A DNA stretch of 64,000 nucleotides. Origin: Mycobacterium sp. URHB0044 (GTDB taxonomy: Bacteria; Actinomycetota; Actinomycetes; Mycobacteriales; Mycobacteriaceae). Position 1 is the stretch's first letter; the number at the start of each line of letters is the position of its first letter. A program made the position numbers and the translations under genes. Shown here piece after piece: positions 36,826 through 45,431 of this stretch. The notes under the pieces are model-generated. The model did not search any database. It was given only the letters and a program-made list of their open reading frames with translations, and had not been told where the DNA came from. The DNA is taken from positions 1-64,000 of the forward strand of contig NZ_JIAW01000026.1 of NCBI RefSeq assembly GCF_000620625.1, read 5' to 3'.

Positions 36826-38910
36826 ATGGCCAACACACCCAACGCGTTTAGTGCCGACGCGAAGCTGTTCAGCCCCAACGGCTTCAAGATGCGGCGAGCG
36901 AACGCCACGGTCACCGGATTCCGCCCGACGGTGGACGACCACATCGCAGCACGGCTGCAAGAACTCGATAACCTGCTCGGCCGCAAAGTCATCCCCAAAG
37001 CCGCCGGCTCGGCCAAGACCCTGGTGACCGCGACTCTGACGCCGCACCGAGCCGTCGCGGCCGCGGCACCACAGCCAGCGCCAGCAGTGGTGGTGGGTGC
37101 ACCGGCGGCCGCGCCGCCGAGAAACCAGAACTCCATCGGCGAATGGGCCCACGCCAGCCTCGCCGATCGATTCCACAGTGCCGCCGAAGATCCGAACGAC
37201 AGGACACTCACCGACTACATCGACGGTGACGCCACGCTGGCCAACCTCAGTTACGGCTTCGATGACGCGCTGGACGACAGCTGGAACGAGCTCGATTTCA
37301 ACATCAAGTCGGTGCTCGGCTACCCGAACATCCGTCGCCTGCTTGTGGTTTCGGGCTTCCTCGGGCTCAACATCACCCAGCCGACCAGCCTGATGAACTT
37401 CGTGCTCACACATAAGGCTGGTGTGCAGTCGTTCGTCCGCTACGGCGTCATCAGCGCCGCCCGCGACTACATTGAAGAAACCCAGCTGCGGGTCAAGGAC
37501 ATTGACAACGACGGCAGCGACGTCGTGCTCGACCTGATCGGCGCCGCGCTTAGCTTCTCATCGGAGACGTTCCCGCGCGCGGCTCTGGAAGTCGTCACCG
37601 ACTACACCCACGATGCCAAGTACGAGCAACTCGTCGCGGCCGCGAAGATCGATTTCGACACCCTGCCGTCCTACGTCAAGCCGAGACTGATCGAATACAT
37701 CAAGACCTCGCCGGTCACCATCACCAAAGACAACGCCCCGTTCTGGATTCCCACCTACATCACCAAGGCCGCCGCCGGCGGCGCGGTTGTGAGCGGACCC
37801 AGCAGCGACGAACCGTTCGGCGTGGAGTTCTTCGTCGAGGACAGCGCATCACTGCAGGTGTCCACCGCTGCGGTCAAGTGTGCCTCCCAGTTGTATTACG
37901 TGATGGTGCTAGGCGACGAACTCGGCGTCTTCGACGCCGTGCGCTACTTCACCCACCGATACCTCTTCCGTGACGGGTTCGCCGTCGAGGATCCGCAGCT
38001 GCGCCGCGACCTCGAGAACTACGTGTTCTCCGAGCAGTTCCCCAGCCACGACAACCTCACCGGCCAAGAGCGCATGGTGCGCAGCACTCGTCCAGGCGAG
38101 CGTCGCTCGTTCTACCGGCAGGTGTTCGACGAAGGCAGCGAACCCGTGCCTGGCGACGGCATCCCGAATGCGGACTTCGCACGGCTGTGGAAGATTCTCA
38201 TGCTGGAATCGGCGCGCTACTTGGAAAAGGCCCAATCGAGCCCACATCCCGACAACTATGTGTCGCGCCAGAACGTGATGCAGGCCGTCGAGGATCTGCA
38301 ATACAACCTGTCGACCGGCTGCGTGGGCATGGCCACTGTGATGACCCCACTGATGTACTCCGAACTCGACTTCGTGGTCAAGCGAATCCTGGGGCACGCC
38401 GAGGTCCGCAAGCACCTCGTGCCTTCGGGCGGATCGTGGTGGAAGGTCGTGGAAAAGCTGCAGGCCGGACAGGGCCGTCGAGGCCGGGCATCGGTCGTGC
38501 ACAACAAGGCCCGCATCGGCTACTCACTGATCCGCGCGATCGCCGAGTACACCCCGTCACGGTTCGAAGAAGACGAGCCGTTCGCGGAGTTCATCAGCAA
38601 TGTTGACGCGTTCATCACGACGCAGTCGATCCTGCAGGAAGAAAGCGGCGGCGCCACTACCGAAGCAGACGGTGGCGAGGCTTCCGGTGATGTCGTCGAT
38701 GGCCACGATGACGGCTACGGCGGCAGCAACGGTTACGGGAGCGGATCAACGCCCGGCATGCCCGACTTGTCGAAACTCCCAGGCATGCCTGCGATCCCGG
38801 GAGTGAGCGCACCGTGGCCGGGCGGCGGTGGCGCCGGAACCGGGGCGCCCGTGGCGACGTCGGCGCCGAACGGCAATGGGAGCGCGGCGGCTTCCGACTG
38901 GGACTTCTGA
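36826..38910 (+). CDS. Unrecognised 694-residue protein with internal duplication
   Basis: Starts at an ATG after AGGAGA. Residues 70-100 are an Ala/Pro linker. Two related segments can be aligned by eye: residues 153-215 (NELDFNIKSVLGYPNIRRLL onward) and 512-575 (SELDFVVKRILGHAEVRKHL onward), each ending in a YSLIRAIAEY-like helix, which suggests a duplicated helical domain. The C-terminal 90 residues are Gly/Pro/Asp rich and low complexity. No signal peptide, membrane helix or known motif. Its size, tandem domains and place directly after the subtilase suggest a structural or substrate role, but the function is unknown. Confidence 0.8.
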   Translation: MANTPNAFSADAKLFSPNGFKMRRANATVTGFRPTVDDHIAARLQELDNLLGRKVIPKAAGSAKTLVTATLTPHRAVAAAAPQPAPAVVVGAPAAAPPRNQNSIGEWAHASLADRFHSAAEDPNDRTLTDYIDGDATLANLSYGFDDALDDSWNELDFNIKSVLGYPNIRRLLVVSGFLGLNITQPTSLMNFVLTHKAGVQSFVRYGVISAARDYIEETQLRVKDIDNDGSDVVLDLIGAALSFSSETFPRAALEVVTDYTHDAKYEQLVAAAKIDFDTLPSYVKPRLIEYIKTSPVTITKDNAPFWIPTYITKAAAGGAVVSGPSSDEPFGVEFFVEDSASLQVSTAAVKCASQLYYVMVLGDELGVFDAVRYFTHRYLFRDGFAVEDPQLRRDLENYVFSEQFPSHDNLTGQERMVRSTRPGERRSFYRQVFDEGSEPVPGDGIPNADFARLWKILMLESARYLEKAQSSPHPDNYVSRQNVMQAVEDLQYNLSTGCVGMATVMTPLMYSELDFVVKRILGHAEVRKHLVPSGGSWWKVVEKLQAGQGRRGRASVVHNKARIGYSLIRAIAEYTPSRFEEDEPFAEFISNVDAFITTQSILQEESGGATTEADGGEASGDVVDGHDDGYGGSNGYGSGSTPGMPDLSKLPGMPAIPGVSAPWPGGGGAGTGAPVATSAPNGNGSAAASDWDF

Positions 38911-38943
38911 GGAACCGGGCGGGATCGAGGTACGGAGACGCAG

Positions 38944-39951
38944 ATGACCGAAATCGTGAGCCCGGACGGCGAAATCCTCGCCCAGGCGCGGGCCAATGCC
39001 AAACGCACCCTTGGCGACAGCGGGATGTTCCACAGTTTGTCGGTGCCCGATCAGCAGAGCGTCTACTTGCACACCGTGGCGCAGGAGGTCGATCGGCTCG
39101 GCGGGCTATCGGCGACGATGGCCACTGACTCCGGCAAGGAGATGGGATTCAAGGGGTACGACCCTGGATTCCAGGGATCGACCCAGGCGTTCAACGAGCT
39201 CGTGGACAGCGTCGACTTCCCGCAGTTCGTCGGCGACCTGCTCAAAGCGGTGTTCAACGCCAACCTCAAGGTCATGAAGGAGCAGACCGACGCCTACATC
39301 AAATTGATGAAGGAGTGCACCAAGTCCACCGCCGACTTCATCAAGAAGATCAACGACGACGACACCTTCGCCAAGCTCGCCGAAAGCAAAGGCGACCAGT
39401 ACAACGTCGTCCTCGAAGACAGCCCGGACGGCGGTAAGAAGCTCGCACTGACCAACCCGCAGGGCGACAAGGTCGACACAGAGGATTCCGAAGTCAAGCG
39501 CGCCATTCTGGAGGCCAAGATCAACATGGCCAAGGAACACCGCGCCGCACTGCGCGAGGTACTGCTCATGGGGGTGACCCGGCTCGTCGTGGACAAAGGC
39601 ACCATCGAAGCCGGTGTCGAGTTCATGATCACCGCCAATCGCAAGAGCACCGCGATGCACAGCGACACAAACATCAACACCGTCGCGCTGCAGATGGAGT
39701 ACGACCCACCGCTGTTCGGATTGTTTGGGGGCCCCAGCGGATCAATGTCTATGACCAACACCAACATTCAGGTCAACACGTCGCAGAAGGAGGCGACCGA
39801 CACCTTATCGGCCAAACTGACCGGCAAGGTCAACATCCAGTTCAAGACCGACTATTTCAAGCTCGACAACTTCGCCACGATGTACGCCGACGGCGGTGTC
39901 AAGGCGCTACCGGCACCCGGCCCCGCCGGCCCGACACCCCCGAGCCGTTGA
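38944..39951 (+). CDS. Unrecognised 335-residue protein
   Basis: Begins 33 bp after the previous gene with a GGAG site. The first 200 residues are predicted helical and Lys/Asp rich, with a long amphipathic stretch around residues 90-135 (NLKVMKEQTDAYIKLMKECT). Residues 200-320 look beta-rich with Asn/Thr/Ser-rich alternating pattern (SMSMTNTNIQVNTSQ). The C-terminus is Pro-rich. No signal peptide or catalytic motif. I do not recognise the family. The arrangement of helices followed by a beta sandwich-like part would suit a structural or membrane-interacting component, which is speculation. Confidence 0.78.
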   Translation: MTEIVSPDGEILAQARANAKRTLGDSGMFHSLSVPDQQSVYLHTVAQEVDRLGGLSATMATDSGKEMGFKGYDPGFQGSTQAFNELVDSVDFPQFVGDLLKAVFNANLKVMKEQTDAYIKLMKECTKSTADFIKKINDDDTFAKLAESKGDQYNVVLEDSPDGGKKLALTNPQGDKVDTEDSEVKRAILEAKINMAKEHRAALREVLLMGVTRLVVDKGTIEAGVEFMITANRKSTAMHSDTNINTVALQMEYDPPLFGLFGGPSGSMSMTNTNIQVNTSQKEATDTLSAKLTGKVNIQFKTDYFKLDNFATMYADGGVKALPAPGPAGPTPPSR

Positions 39952-39965
39952 GGCCATGACGTGCC

Positions 39966-42245
39966 ATGGCCCTGGCCATCCTGCGCCTCGACGACAGCGA
40001 CACCTCCGGCCCCGACGGAGGGCATTCGCTAATCGTCGACACCGGCACCAGTACCCACTACCGCATCCATCTGGGCAAGGAGGTCCGACGTGAGGACGGA
40101 TTCGTGCTCCTCGACAGCCCGTACTGGTCATCGCCACTGCAGGTCAACCCCCAGGCCGGACGCCACATGGACACCCGCACGCGTTTCACCCTCGCCACGT
40201 CGGTGGTCACCGAGCCAGCGACCGTGGCGCAACTGGAAACCATGCGGCACCCCGACGGCCGCGGCCCGGCCTGGTCGCGCCCGCTGCGCTTGCCCGGCTA
40301 CCGGCCCACGCGGGAGCTCACGATGACGCTCTCGGCGTGGCCGGCCGCCACGCCCGCGCTGGTCCCTCCGAGAATGGTCCCGCTCCGCAGCGCCGAAGAG
40401 ACCTTCAGCCGCCCGGCAAGCATCGCCGATCTGATCGGATCGATCGTCGACCAGGCCGCACCGTTGGTAGCCGACCTGATGAACAAGGGCCCCACCGTCA
40501 GTCCCGCCGACACCTCGATCGCCAGCCTGTTCGGCAACCTGCTCCGATCCATTCTCAGCGCGATGGCCCACGACAAGCCCTCCAGCCCGACAGGCCCAGC
40601 CACCACCGCACCCCCGCCCACCATGAGCGCTGCGGCGGTCCCTGTCACCGCGGGCGCCATCCCGGTACCCGCCGCCGCGGCCCCACCGACCCCTGCCATG
40701 GCCGGGCCCGCATCGATCGAACTGCACACCGTCAACCGATTCGTCCCCTATGCGCAGCCGATGATCTTCGGCCTCGACGACGCCGTCATCGGCGCCCTGG
40801 CCGCGCCGATACTGTCCAGCCTCATCGGCCCCATCGTGTCGTCGCTGCCACAGCTGCTCAACGCCGCCAACCAACAAAAGCTGGCCCGACAGGCCATGAC
40901 CAACAAGCAGATCGCCGACCTGCTCTCTCAAGTAGACCGCACCACCTTGATGCAGCAGCTCTTGTTCGCCCAGAACATGCCGGTCAACCCGGGCGTCACC
41001 TCCCCGGACCTCTCCGCACTCGGCGCCCTGTTGGCGGCGGGGGCCAGCGCCCCCTCACCGGCCGGCACCCCCGCATTCGCCGGCCCTGCCAGTATTGACG
41101 CCCCGCCGGCCGCAGCCAGCGACACGCCCATCGCCAGCAAGGCGCTACTCGCGATGGTCACCGGACCGCCGGTCACCCGCCTGGGCGCCCCGCGCATCGT
41201 GTTCGCCCGCGAACAATCACCGACCTGGCGGTTCCGCCTCGATGCCGGCGCCACCGCACCAACAACACCGCTGCCGCGTGCGATCCTCCACATCTGCGTG
41301 CGCGAACCCGGCGGAGCGCAGGACTTGATGGCGCGCACCGAACGACTCACCGGACTCACACCCGGCTCAGAGATCAAGGTGGCGTTAACCGCCAACGAAT
41401 TCGGCGCCCTGCCAGCCGACACCGATTTGGAAGTCCTGGCGTGCCTGCGTTGGCGGGGGCGAAAGGGAACGTATCAATCCACCTGCGCGCAAACCATTGT
41501 CGTGGCGTCCCGCGTGCAGGTGCGTGACCGCGGCGGCCTGGTCGGCAGTCCGGTCGAACTGACCGACATGAACCGCTTCCGCAGCTTCTGGAACAAGGTG
41601 TGGTATTCGCAGGGCAGCGCGGACGAAGCGAATCCGCTGTGGGGGCTTGTCGCCGCGTTGCGCTACTCGGTGGTCATCACACCGGGTGGCCGTGGCAACG
41701 GGCTGATGGCGGCGCGGCTCAAAGAGCAGCCCGCCGAGGACGGGCTGCGCGCCACCACCCGCGGCCGGCTCAAGAGCGGCATCGAAATCGATGTCGCCGA
41801 GCTGAACAAGCTGCTACCTCTGTGGCCCGGCGAGGCGCCCCTTTCCGCCGACGACCTGGCCGCGTTCACCGCGCCGGGGTGGCGCGCTGCCCAGGGAGGT
41901 GACGCGGTGACCGACATTCGCATGGAGGGCAAGCGCGGCACCCGCGGAGCGCTGTGGGTGGTACCGGTGGTCAAGCTGCGCGCCTTCACCCTGGCCAGCG
42001 CGTCTGACGTCGACCCCTACGGCCAGGTCGTCGCAACCACGGACCGGCCGGTGCACTTTCCCGTCGTCGAAAGCGTGCGCGTCCTCGGGCTGGGCTCCCT
42101 GCGGGAACACGACGAACGAGGCGACGCCGCCGACGTGGGCAGCGCCGACGCGCCCGCCCAATACCGGTTCGACGGCTACGACGTGATCGTCAACCAGCTC
42201 GTCGGACTCGATCCCGCCCAGCCACTGCCGAAAGCGCAAGGGTGA
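39966..42245 (+). CDS. Unrecognised 759-residue protein
   Basis: Starts 14 bp after the previous gene. The N-terminal 125 residues look beta-rich. Then comes an Ala/Pro-rich linker (about 190-245), a helical part with hydrophobic stretches (GLDDAVIGALAAPILSSLIG around residue 265) that could be amphipathic or membrane-seeking, another linker (about 345-395), and a C-terminal globular part from about residue 400 with beta-rich TWRFRLDAG and LEVLACLRWRGRKG segments. No known motif. The downstream small gene overlaps or nearly overlaps its stop, showing translational coupling. Confidence 0.78.
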   Translation: MALAILRLDDSDTSGPDGGHSLIVDTGTSTHYRIHLGKEVRREDGFVLLDSPYWSSPLQVNPQAGRHMDTRTRFTLATSVVTEPATVAQLETMRHPDGRGPAWSRPLRLPGYRPTRELTMTLSAWPAATPALVPPRMVPLRSAEETFSRPASIADLIGSIVDQAAPLVADLMNKGPTVSPADTSIASLFGNLLRSILSAMAHDKPSSPTGPATTAPPPTMSAAAVPVTAGAIPVPAAAAPPTPAMAGPASIELHTVNRFVPYAQPMIFGLDDAVIGALAAPILSSLIGPIVSSLPQLLNAANQQKLARQAMTNKQIADLLSQVDRTTLMQQLLFAQNMPVNPGVTSPDLSALGALLAAGASAPSPAGTPAFAGPASIDAPPAAASDTPIASKALLAMVTGPPVTRLGAPRIVFAREQSPTWRFRLDAGATAPTTPLPRAILHICVREPGGAQDLMARTERLTGLTPGSEIKVALTANEFGALPADTDLEVLACLRWRGRKGTYQSTCAQTIVVASRVQVRDRGGLVGSPVELTDMNRFRSFWNKVWYSQGSADEANPLWGLVAALRYSVVITPGGRGNGLMAARLKEQPAEDGLRATTRGRLKSGIEIDVAELNKLLPLWPGEAPLSADDLAAFTAPGWRAAQGGDAVTDIRMEGKRGTRGALWVVPVVKLRAFTLASASDVDPYGQVVATTDRPVHFPVVESVRVLGLGSLREHDERGDAADVGSADAPAQYRFDGYDVIVNQLVGLDPAQPLPKAQG

Positions 42246-42250
42246 GCGCC

Positions 42251-42511
42251 ATGGACGAAGCCTTCCTGCCGCTGCACGAGCTGGTGCCCGCACTGATCCC
42301 GAACCTGCCCGACATCGTCGACACCGATGCCGGCGTGCGCACCCGGCTAACCGGCTACGACGTCACCACCCCCGTCGAGCTGACCGTCATGGTGCGCGCC
42401 GACGGCTCCGTACAACTCGGTGGTGCGCCGCCGCTGTATCACTTGGCCACCAGCACACTGCCGGTTTTCCACGGGCTGCGCATCGTGGCCGAACGCGACG
42501 AGGCCAGCTGA
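42251..42511 (+). CDS. Small unrecognised protein of the protease operon
   Basis: An 86-residue protein with no cysteine and no membrane segment, probably a small alpha/beta domain (ELTVMVRADGSVQLGG hairpin near the middle). The ATG at 42251 has AGGG 8 bp upstream. A GTG at 42242 overlapping the previous stop would add three residues. The stop overlaps the next start in a TGATG junction. Function unknown; size and coupling suit an adaptor or chaperone. Confidence 0.7.
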   Translation: MDEAFLPLHELVPALIPNLPDIVDTDAGVRTRLTGYDVTTPVELTVMVRADGSVQLGGAPPLYHLATSTLPVFHGLRIVAERDEAS

Positions 42512-43293
42512 TGGCCCGCACCGACACCGACCCCACTGCCGTCGATGACACCGCCGACGGCGAGAACGCCAACCAGGCCTGGCGGCTGGAAGACTTTGTC
42601 GACTCGTTGGTCGTCGAACTCGACAAGACCCGAGAAACGTTGGCCGTCAAGGCGATCAACAAGCCGCTGAGTTACTCGGTCAAAGAAGTCGCCCTCGACG
42701 TCAACGCCTTCCCTACCTACGAGGGCGGCACGGTTCGCTTCACTACCGCCCAGCCCGGACAGGACGGCGCATCCAAACTGACCATCCAGCTGGGGTCGAT
42801 CACCGATCAGCAGGTGCGCGCAACTACCAAGACCCGGCCGGGCGAGCCTGACGAAAACCTCGGCGAGCTCGACATCGACGACCAGACCCGGTCCAAGCTG
42901 CGCAAGATCGGAGTGAGCTCGGTGGACGACCTCAAAGACCTACAAGCCCGCAAGGTCGACCTCAAAGCGGCCACCGGCTCAGACATCGACTACAGCAGCC
43001 TGGCCCGAAAGATCAGCCAATCCCGGCGCGCTTCGGCGGCGCCGCACATCGACGCCGTCAGCATGTCGGCGTCGGAGGGCCAGCCGTGCCTGCTGGTGGA
43101 GGGCAGCAACCTGGGGGTAGACCCCACCTTCCCCCCGGTGGCAGTCGTCAACGACCAATTGGCGGACGTCCTTTCAAGCGGCCCCGGACATTTGACCATC
43201 CGCCTCGACGCGAACCATCCGCTGCGTGACGACAACGAGATCGTCATGACATTCGACCCCTACGCCGTCGTCAAAGTGAACGTGAGGACGTGA
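42511..43293 (+). CDS. Protein with Trypco2-like N-terminus and IPT/Ig-like C-terminus
   Basis: A 260-residue protein. Residues 20-105 follow the pattern of the trypsin-co-occurring domain 2: a helix with LEDFVDSLVVELDK, then strands LSYSVKEVALDVNAF, GTVRFTTA and SKLTIQLGS. Residues 125-150 resemble a helix-hairpin-helix-like segment (LRKIGVSSVDDLKDLQ). The last 90 residues look like a beta-sandwich of IPT/Ig type (CLLVEGSNLGVDP, EIVMTFDPYAVVKV). Starts and stops overlap both neighbours. The Trypco2 similarity is by eye and needs a profile search, but fits the trypsin-like protease next door. Confidence 0.65.
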   Translation: MARTDTDPTAVDDTADGENANQAWRLEDFVDSLVVELDKTRETLAVKAINKPLSYSVKEVALDVNAFPTYEGGTVRFTTAQPGQDGASKLTIQLGSITDQQVRATTKTRPGEPDENLGELDIDDQTRSKLRKIGVSSVDDLKDLQARKVDLKAATGSDIDYSSLARKISQSRRASAAPHIDAVSMSASEGQPCLLVEGSNLGVDPTFPPVAVVNDQLADVLSSGPGHLTIRLDANHPLRDDNEIVMTFDPYAVVKVNVRT

Positions 43294-45419
43294 CTGACGT
43301 GTACGCACGACCACAAACGCGGGACAACGACTTCACCCAACTCATCACGGGCAGCTACGGCCAGACCTGCCCGCCGCCGCGGCGCAGGCACCGCCGCCCG
43401 GCCGTCACGATGACCGCAGACACCGGCACCGACGTCATCGCGCAACCCGGCGTCGACACCACACCCCCGGGCTTCATCGAATACGTCGTCGATCGCGAAC
43501 CGCTACCGGCGCCCGTAACGCCGCCGCCAGTGACACCTCCGGCCAGCACGACCCTCCCACCACCGAGCCCGGCGACGGCACCGGCCGACCAACCCCCGAC
43601 CACGCCGCTGCCCGCCGCGGCAGCACCGCCACCGGCCGACCGAACCCCCGCCGCGCCGCCACCCCAACCGCCGACGACCCTGCCCCAGTCACCTACCGCA
43701 GCGCCTTTGGCACCACCCGCGGCGGCCATCCCGGCCTCGCTTGCCCAGTCACCGCTGACCACCGCCGACCTCGCGGCCGACCTGCAAGCAATCCTCGGAG
43801 GAGGCCGCGACGACACCGCAGCACCGCAAACCCGATACCAGTCGGCCCCGGCCGCCGAGACCCTTTCGGAGCCCGACCTCGGCGGCTCGATGCCCGACGC
43901 GCCCAACGAGCATTCGATCTTCGACGCCATCGCCCTCAGCATGGAACACGCCAACAAGTTCGATCTGGGTACCAGGACCCTCCAACGGCGCTTCGACCAG
44001 TTCGACCGCGCCGACAACATGCGCCGCGCCCAGCCCGCAACAACGCCGGCCGCCACCGCCACGCCGTTCACCACATCACCGCCATCGATCAGCACGCCAC
44101 CGGTGAACGACACGATCCCCGCCCGCGCCTTCTACGAGGTCTACGACCAACACGGTCCGTGGTCGGAGCTACCGGGACGAACCGCCGCCTGCGGCCCCTC
44201 CGGATTGGCCATGTCAATGGCGCCGGAACGCAGCACCGCGATGTTCGACACCGGCGAACACGTCCTGGCAGCGGGCGACCTCTACGTCGATCAACTGCGC
44301 GTCGGCCCAGACGGCAGCGTGCTGCTGTCCTATGGCCAGGTGGTGTCGATGCCCGATCTGTTCGCCACAGTCGACGACCTGCGGATGGCCGACCCCGCCG
44401 AGCTACGTCACCTCAAGGCGCTCATCGCGCGAAACACCGCCTACTACCGCGATGGCAAGGTCAACAAGGCCGACGACGTCTCCAACGAAGAATGGGACCA
44501 AGCGACCAACAAGCGCTACCTCAAACTGGCCGAAGAAAATTACGACCACTTCTCGCCGCCCTCGGTGCTGGCAATGACGTTCCCCACCACCAAACCCGAC
44601 AACCGGGCCCAGTACATCCACTACCACTCGCGTGCCGCGCACGAAATGCGTCGGCTGCTGCAAGCCAATCCCAACGCCACGCAACCCACCAGCGCGATGA
44701 CCACCAACGCGTTCGGCGACCACTTCCTCACCGACGCGTTCGCATCCGGGCACCTCGTCAACAAGGAAGTCGTGCTCGACCGGTTCAAGCGCACGTTTTT
44801 CACCGGCGCCCACCTCAACGACGCGGGAAAGGCGTTCTTCCAACAAGTCGCCGAAAAGTCCTTCCACGGCGACGTCGCCGACCAGATGAGCAAACTCGAA
44901 ACAGCTAATTACCCGGTGTGCGCGTGGGGCTTCTGCATTCCCTGGCACCCCAACATCACCTCGGCCGACCGGTTCACCACAGTGCTGCAGCAGGCCGCCG
45001 AAGCCGAACCCGTCAAGATCGGCAACCTCGCCGTCAAGGCCGTGCACGACCACCTCAATGAGGTAGGAGTCCTCGTCGGCAACGACGCCGGCGATCCCGA
45101 GTGGACGCTCTACGGCGACGGACACATGGACGCCACCACACTGGCCATCATGCGCCGCGCCGTGCAGCAATCGGTTGACAACCTGCTCGACCCCGCGATC
45201 CTGGCGCCCACATTGGACATGCTGCCGCTCATCGAGCGGGTCTTCGCCCACCTGCCCAAGGTGACCGCCGCCGGACTGGCCCAGGTGAATCAGGCCATCG
45301 CCACCTACACCGACCCGACTTCCAGCAGCCTCATCGACACCGCCGCCAGGCTGATCGAGAAGCAGATCAGCTCGCTGGTGACCGCATTGCTCGACAGCAA
45401 GAAGCTCAAGAAGGCTTGA
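43290..45419 (+). CDS. Proline-rich protein with zinc-hydrolase-like (H-x3-D-x5-H) domain
   Basis: A 709-residue protein starting at a GTG overlapping the previous stop. Residues 55-150 are Pro/Ala/Thr low complexity. From about 275 there is a globular, mainly helical domain. The motif GDHFLTDAFASGH (His478, Asp482, His488), together with His420 in NYDHFSPPS, His444/His446 in YIHYHSRAAHE and His586/His588 in AVHDHLN, resembles the metal-binding helices of zinc-dependent phospholipase C and S1/P1 nucleases. There is no signal peptide. It could be a lipase or nuclease effector; the enzyme activity is inferred from motif spacing only. Confidence 0.65.
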   Translation: MTDVYARPQTRDNDFTQLITGSYGQTCPPPRRRHRRPAVTMTADTGTDVIAQPGVDTTPPGFIEYVVDREPLPAPVTPPPVTPPASTTLPPPSPATAPADQPPTTPLPAAAAPPPADRTPAAPPPQPPTTLPQSPTAAPLAPPAAAIPASLAQSPLTTADLAADLQAILGGGRDDTAAPQTRYQSAPAAETLSEPDLGGSMPDAPNEHSIFDAIALSMEHANKFDLGTRTLQRRFDQFDRADNMRRAQPATTPAATATPFTTSPPSISTPPVNDTIPARAFYEVYDQHGPWSELPGRTAACGPSGLAMSMAPERSTAMFDTGEHVLAAGDLYVDQLRVGPDGSVLLSYGQVVSMPDLFATVDDLRMADPAELRHLKALIARNTAYYRDGKVNKADDVSNEEWDQATNKRYLKLAEENYDHFSPPSVLAMTFPTTKPDNRAQYIHYHSRAAHEMRRLLQANPNATQPTSAMTTNAFGDHFLTDAFASGHLVNKEVVLDRFKRTFFTGAHLNDAGKAFFQQVAEKSFHGDVADQMSKLETANYPVCAWGFCIPWHPNITSADRFTTVLQQAAEAEPVKIGNLAVKAVHDHLNEVGVLVGNDAGDPEWTLYGDGHMDATTLAIMRRAVQQSVDNLLDPAILAPTLDMLPLIERVFAHLPKVTAAGLAQVNQAIATYTDPTSSSLIDTAARLIEKQISSLVTALLDSKKLKKA

Positions 45420-45431
45420 CCAGGAGGATTC

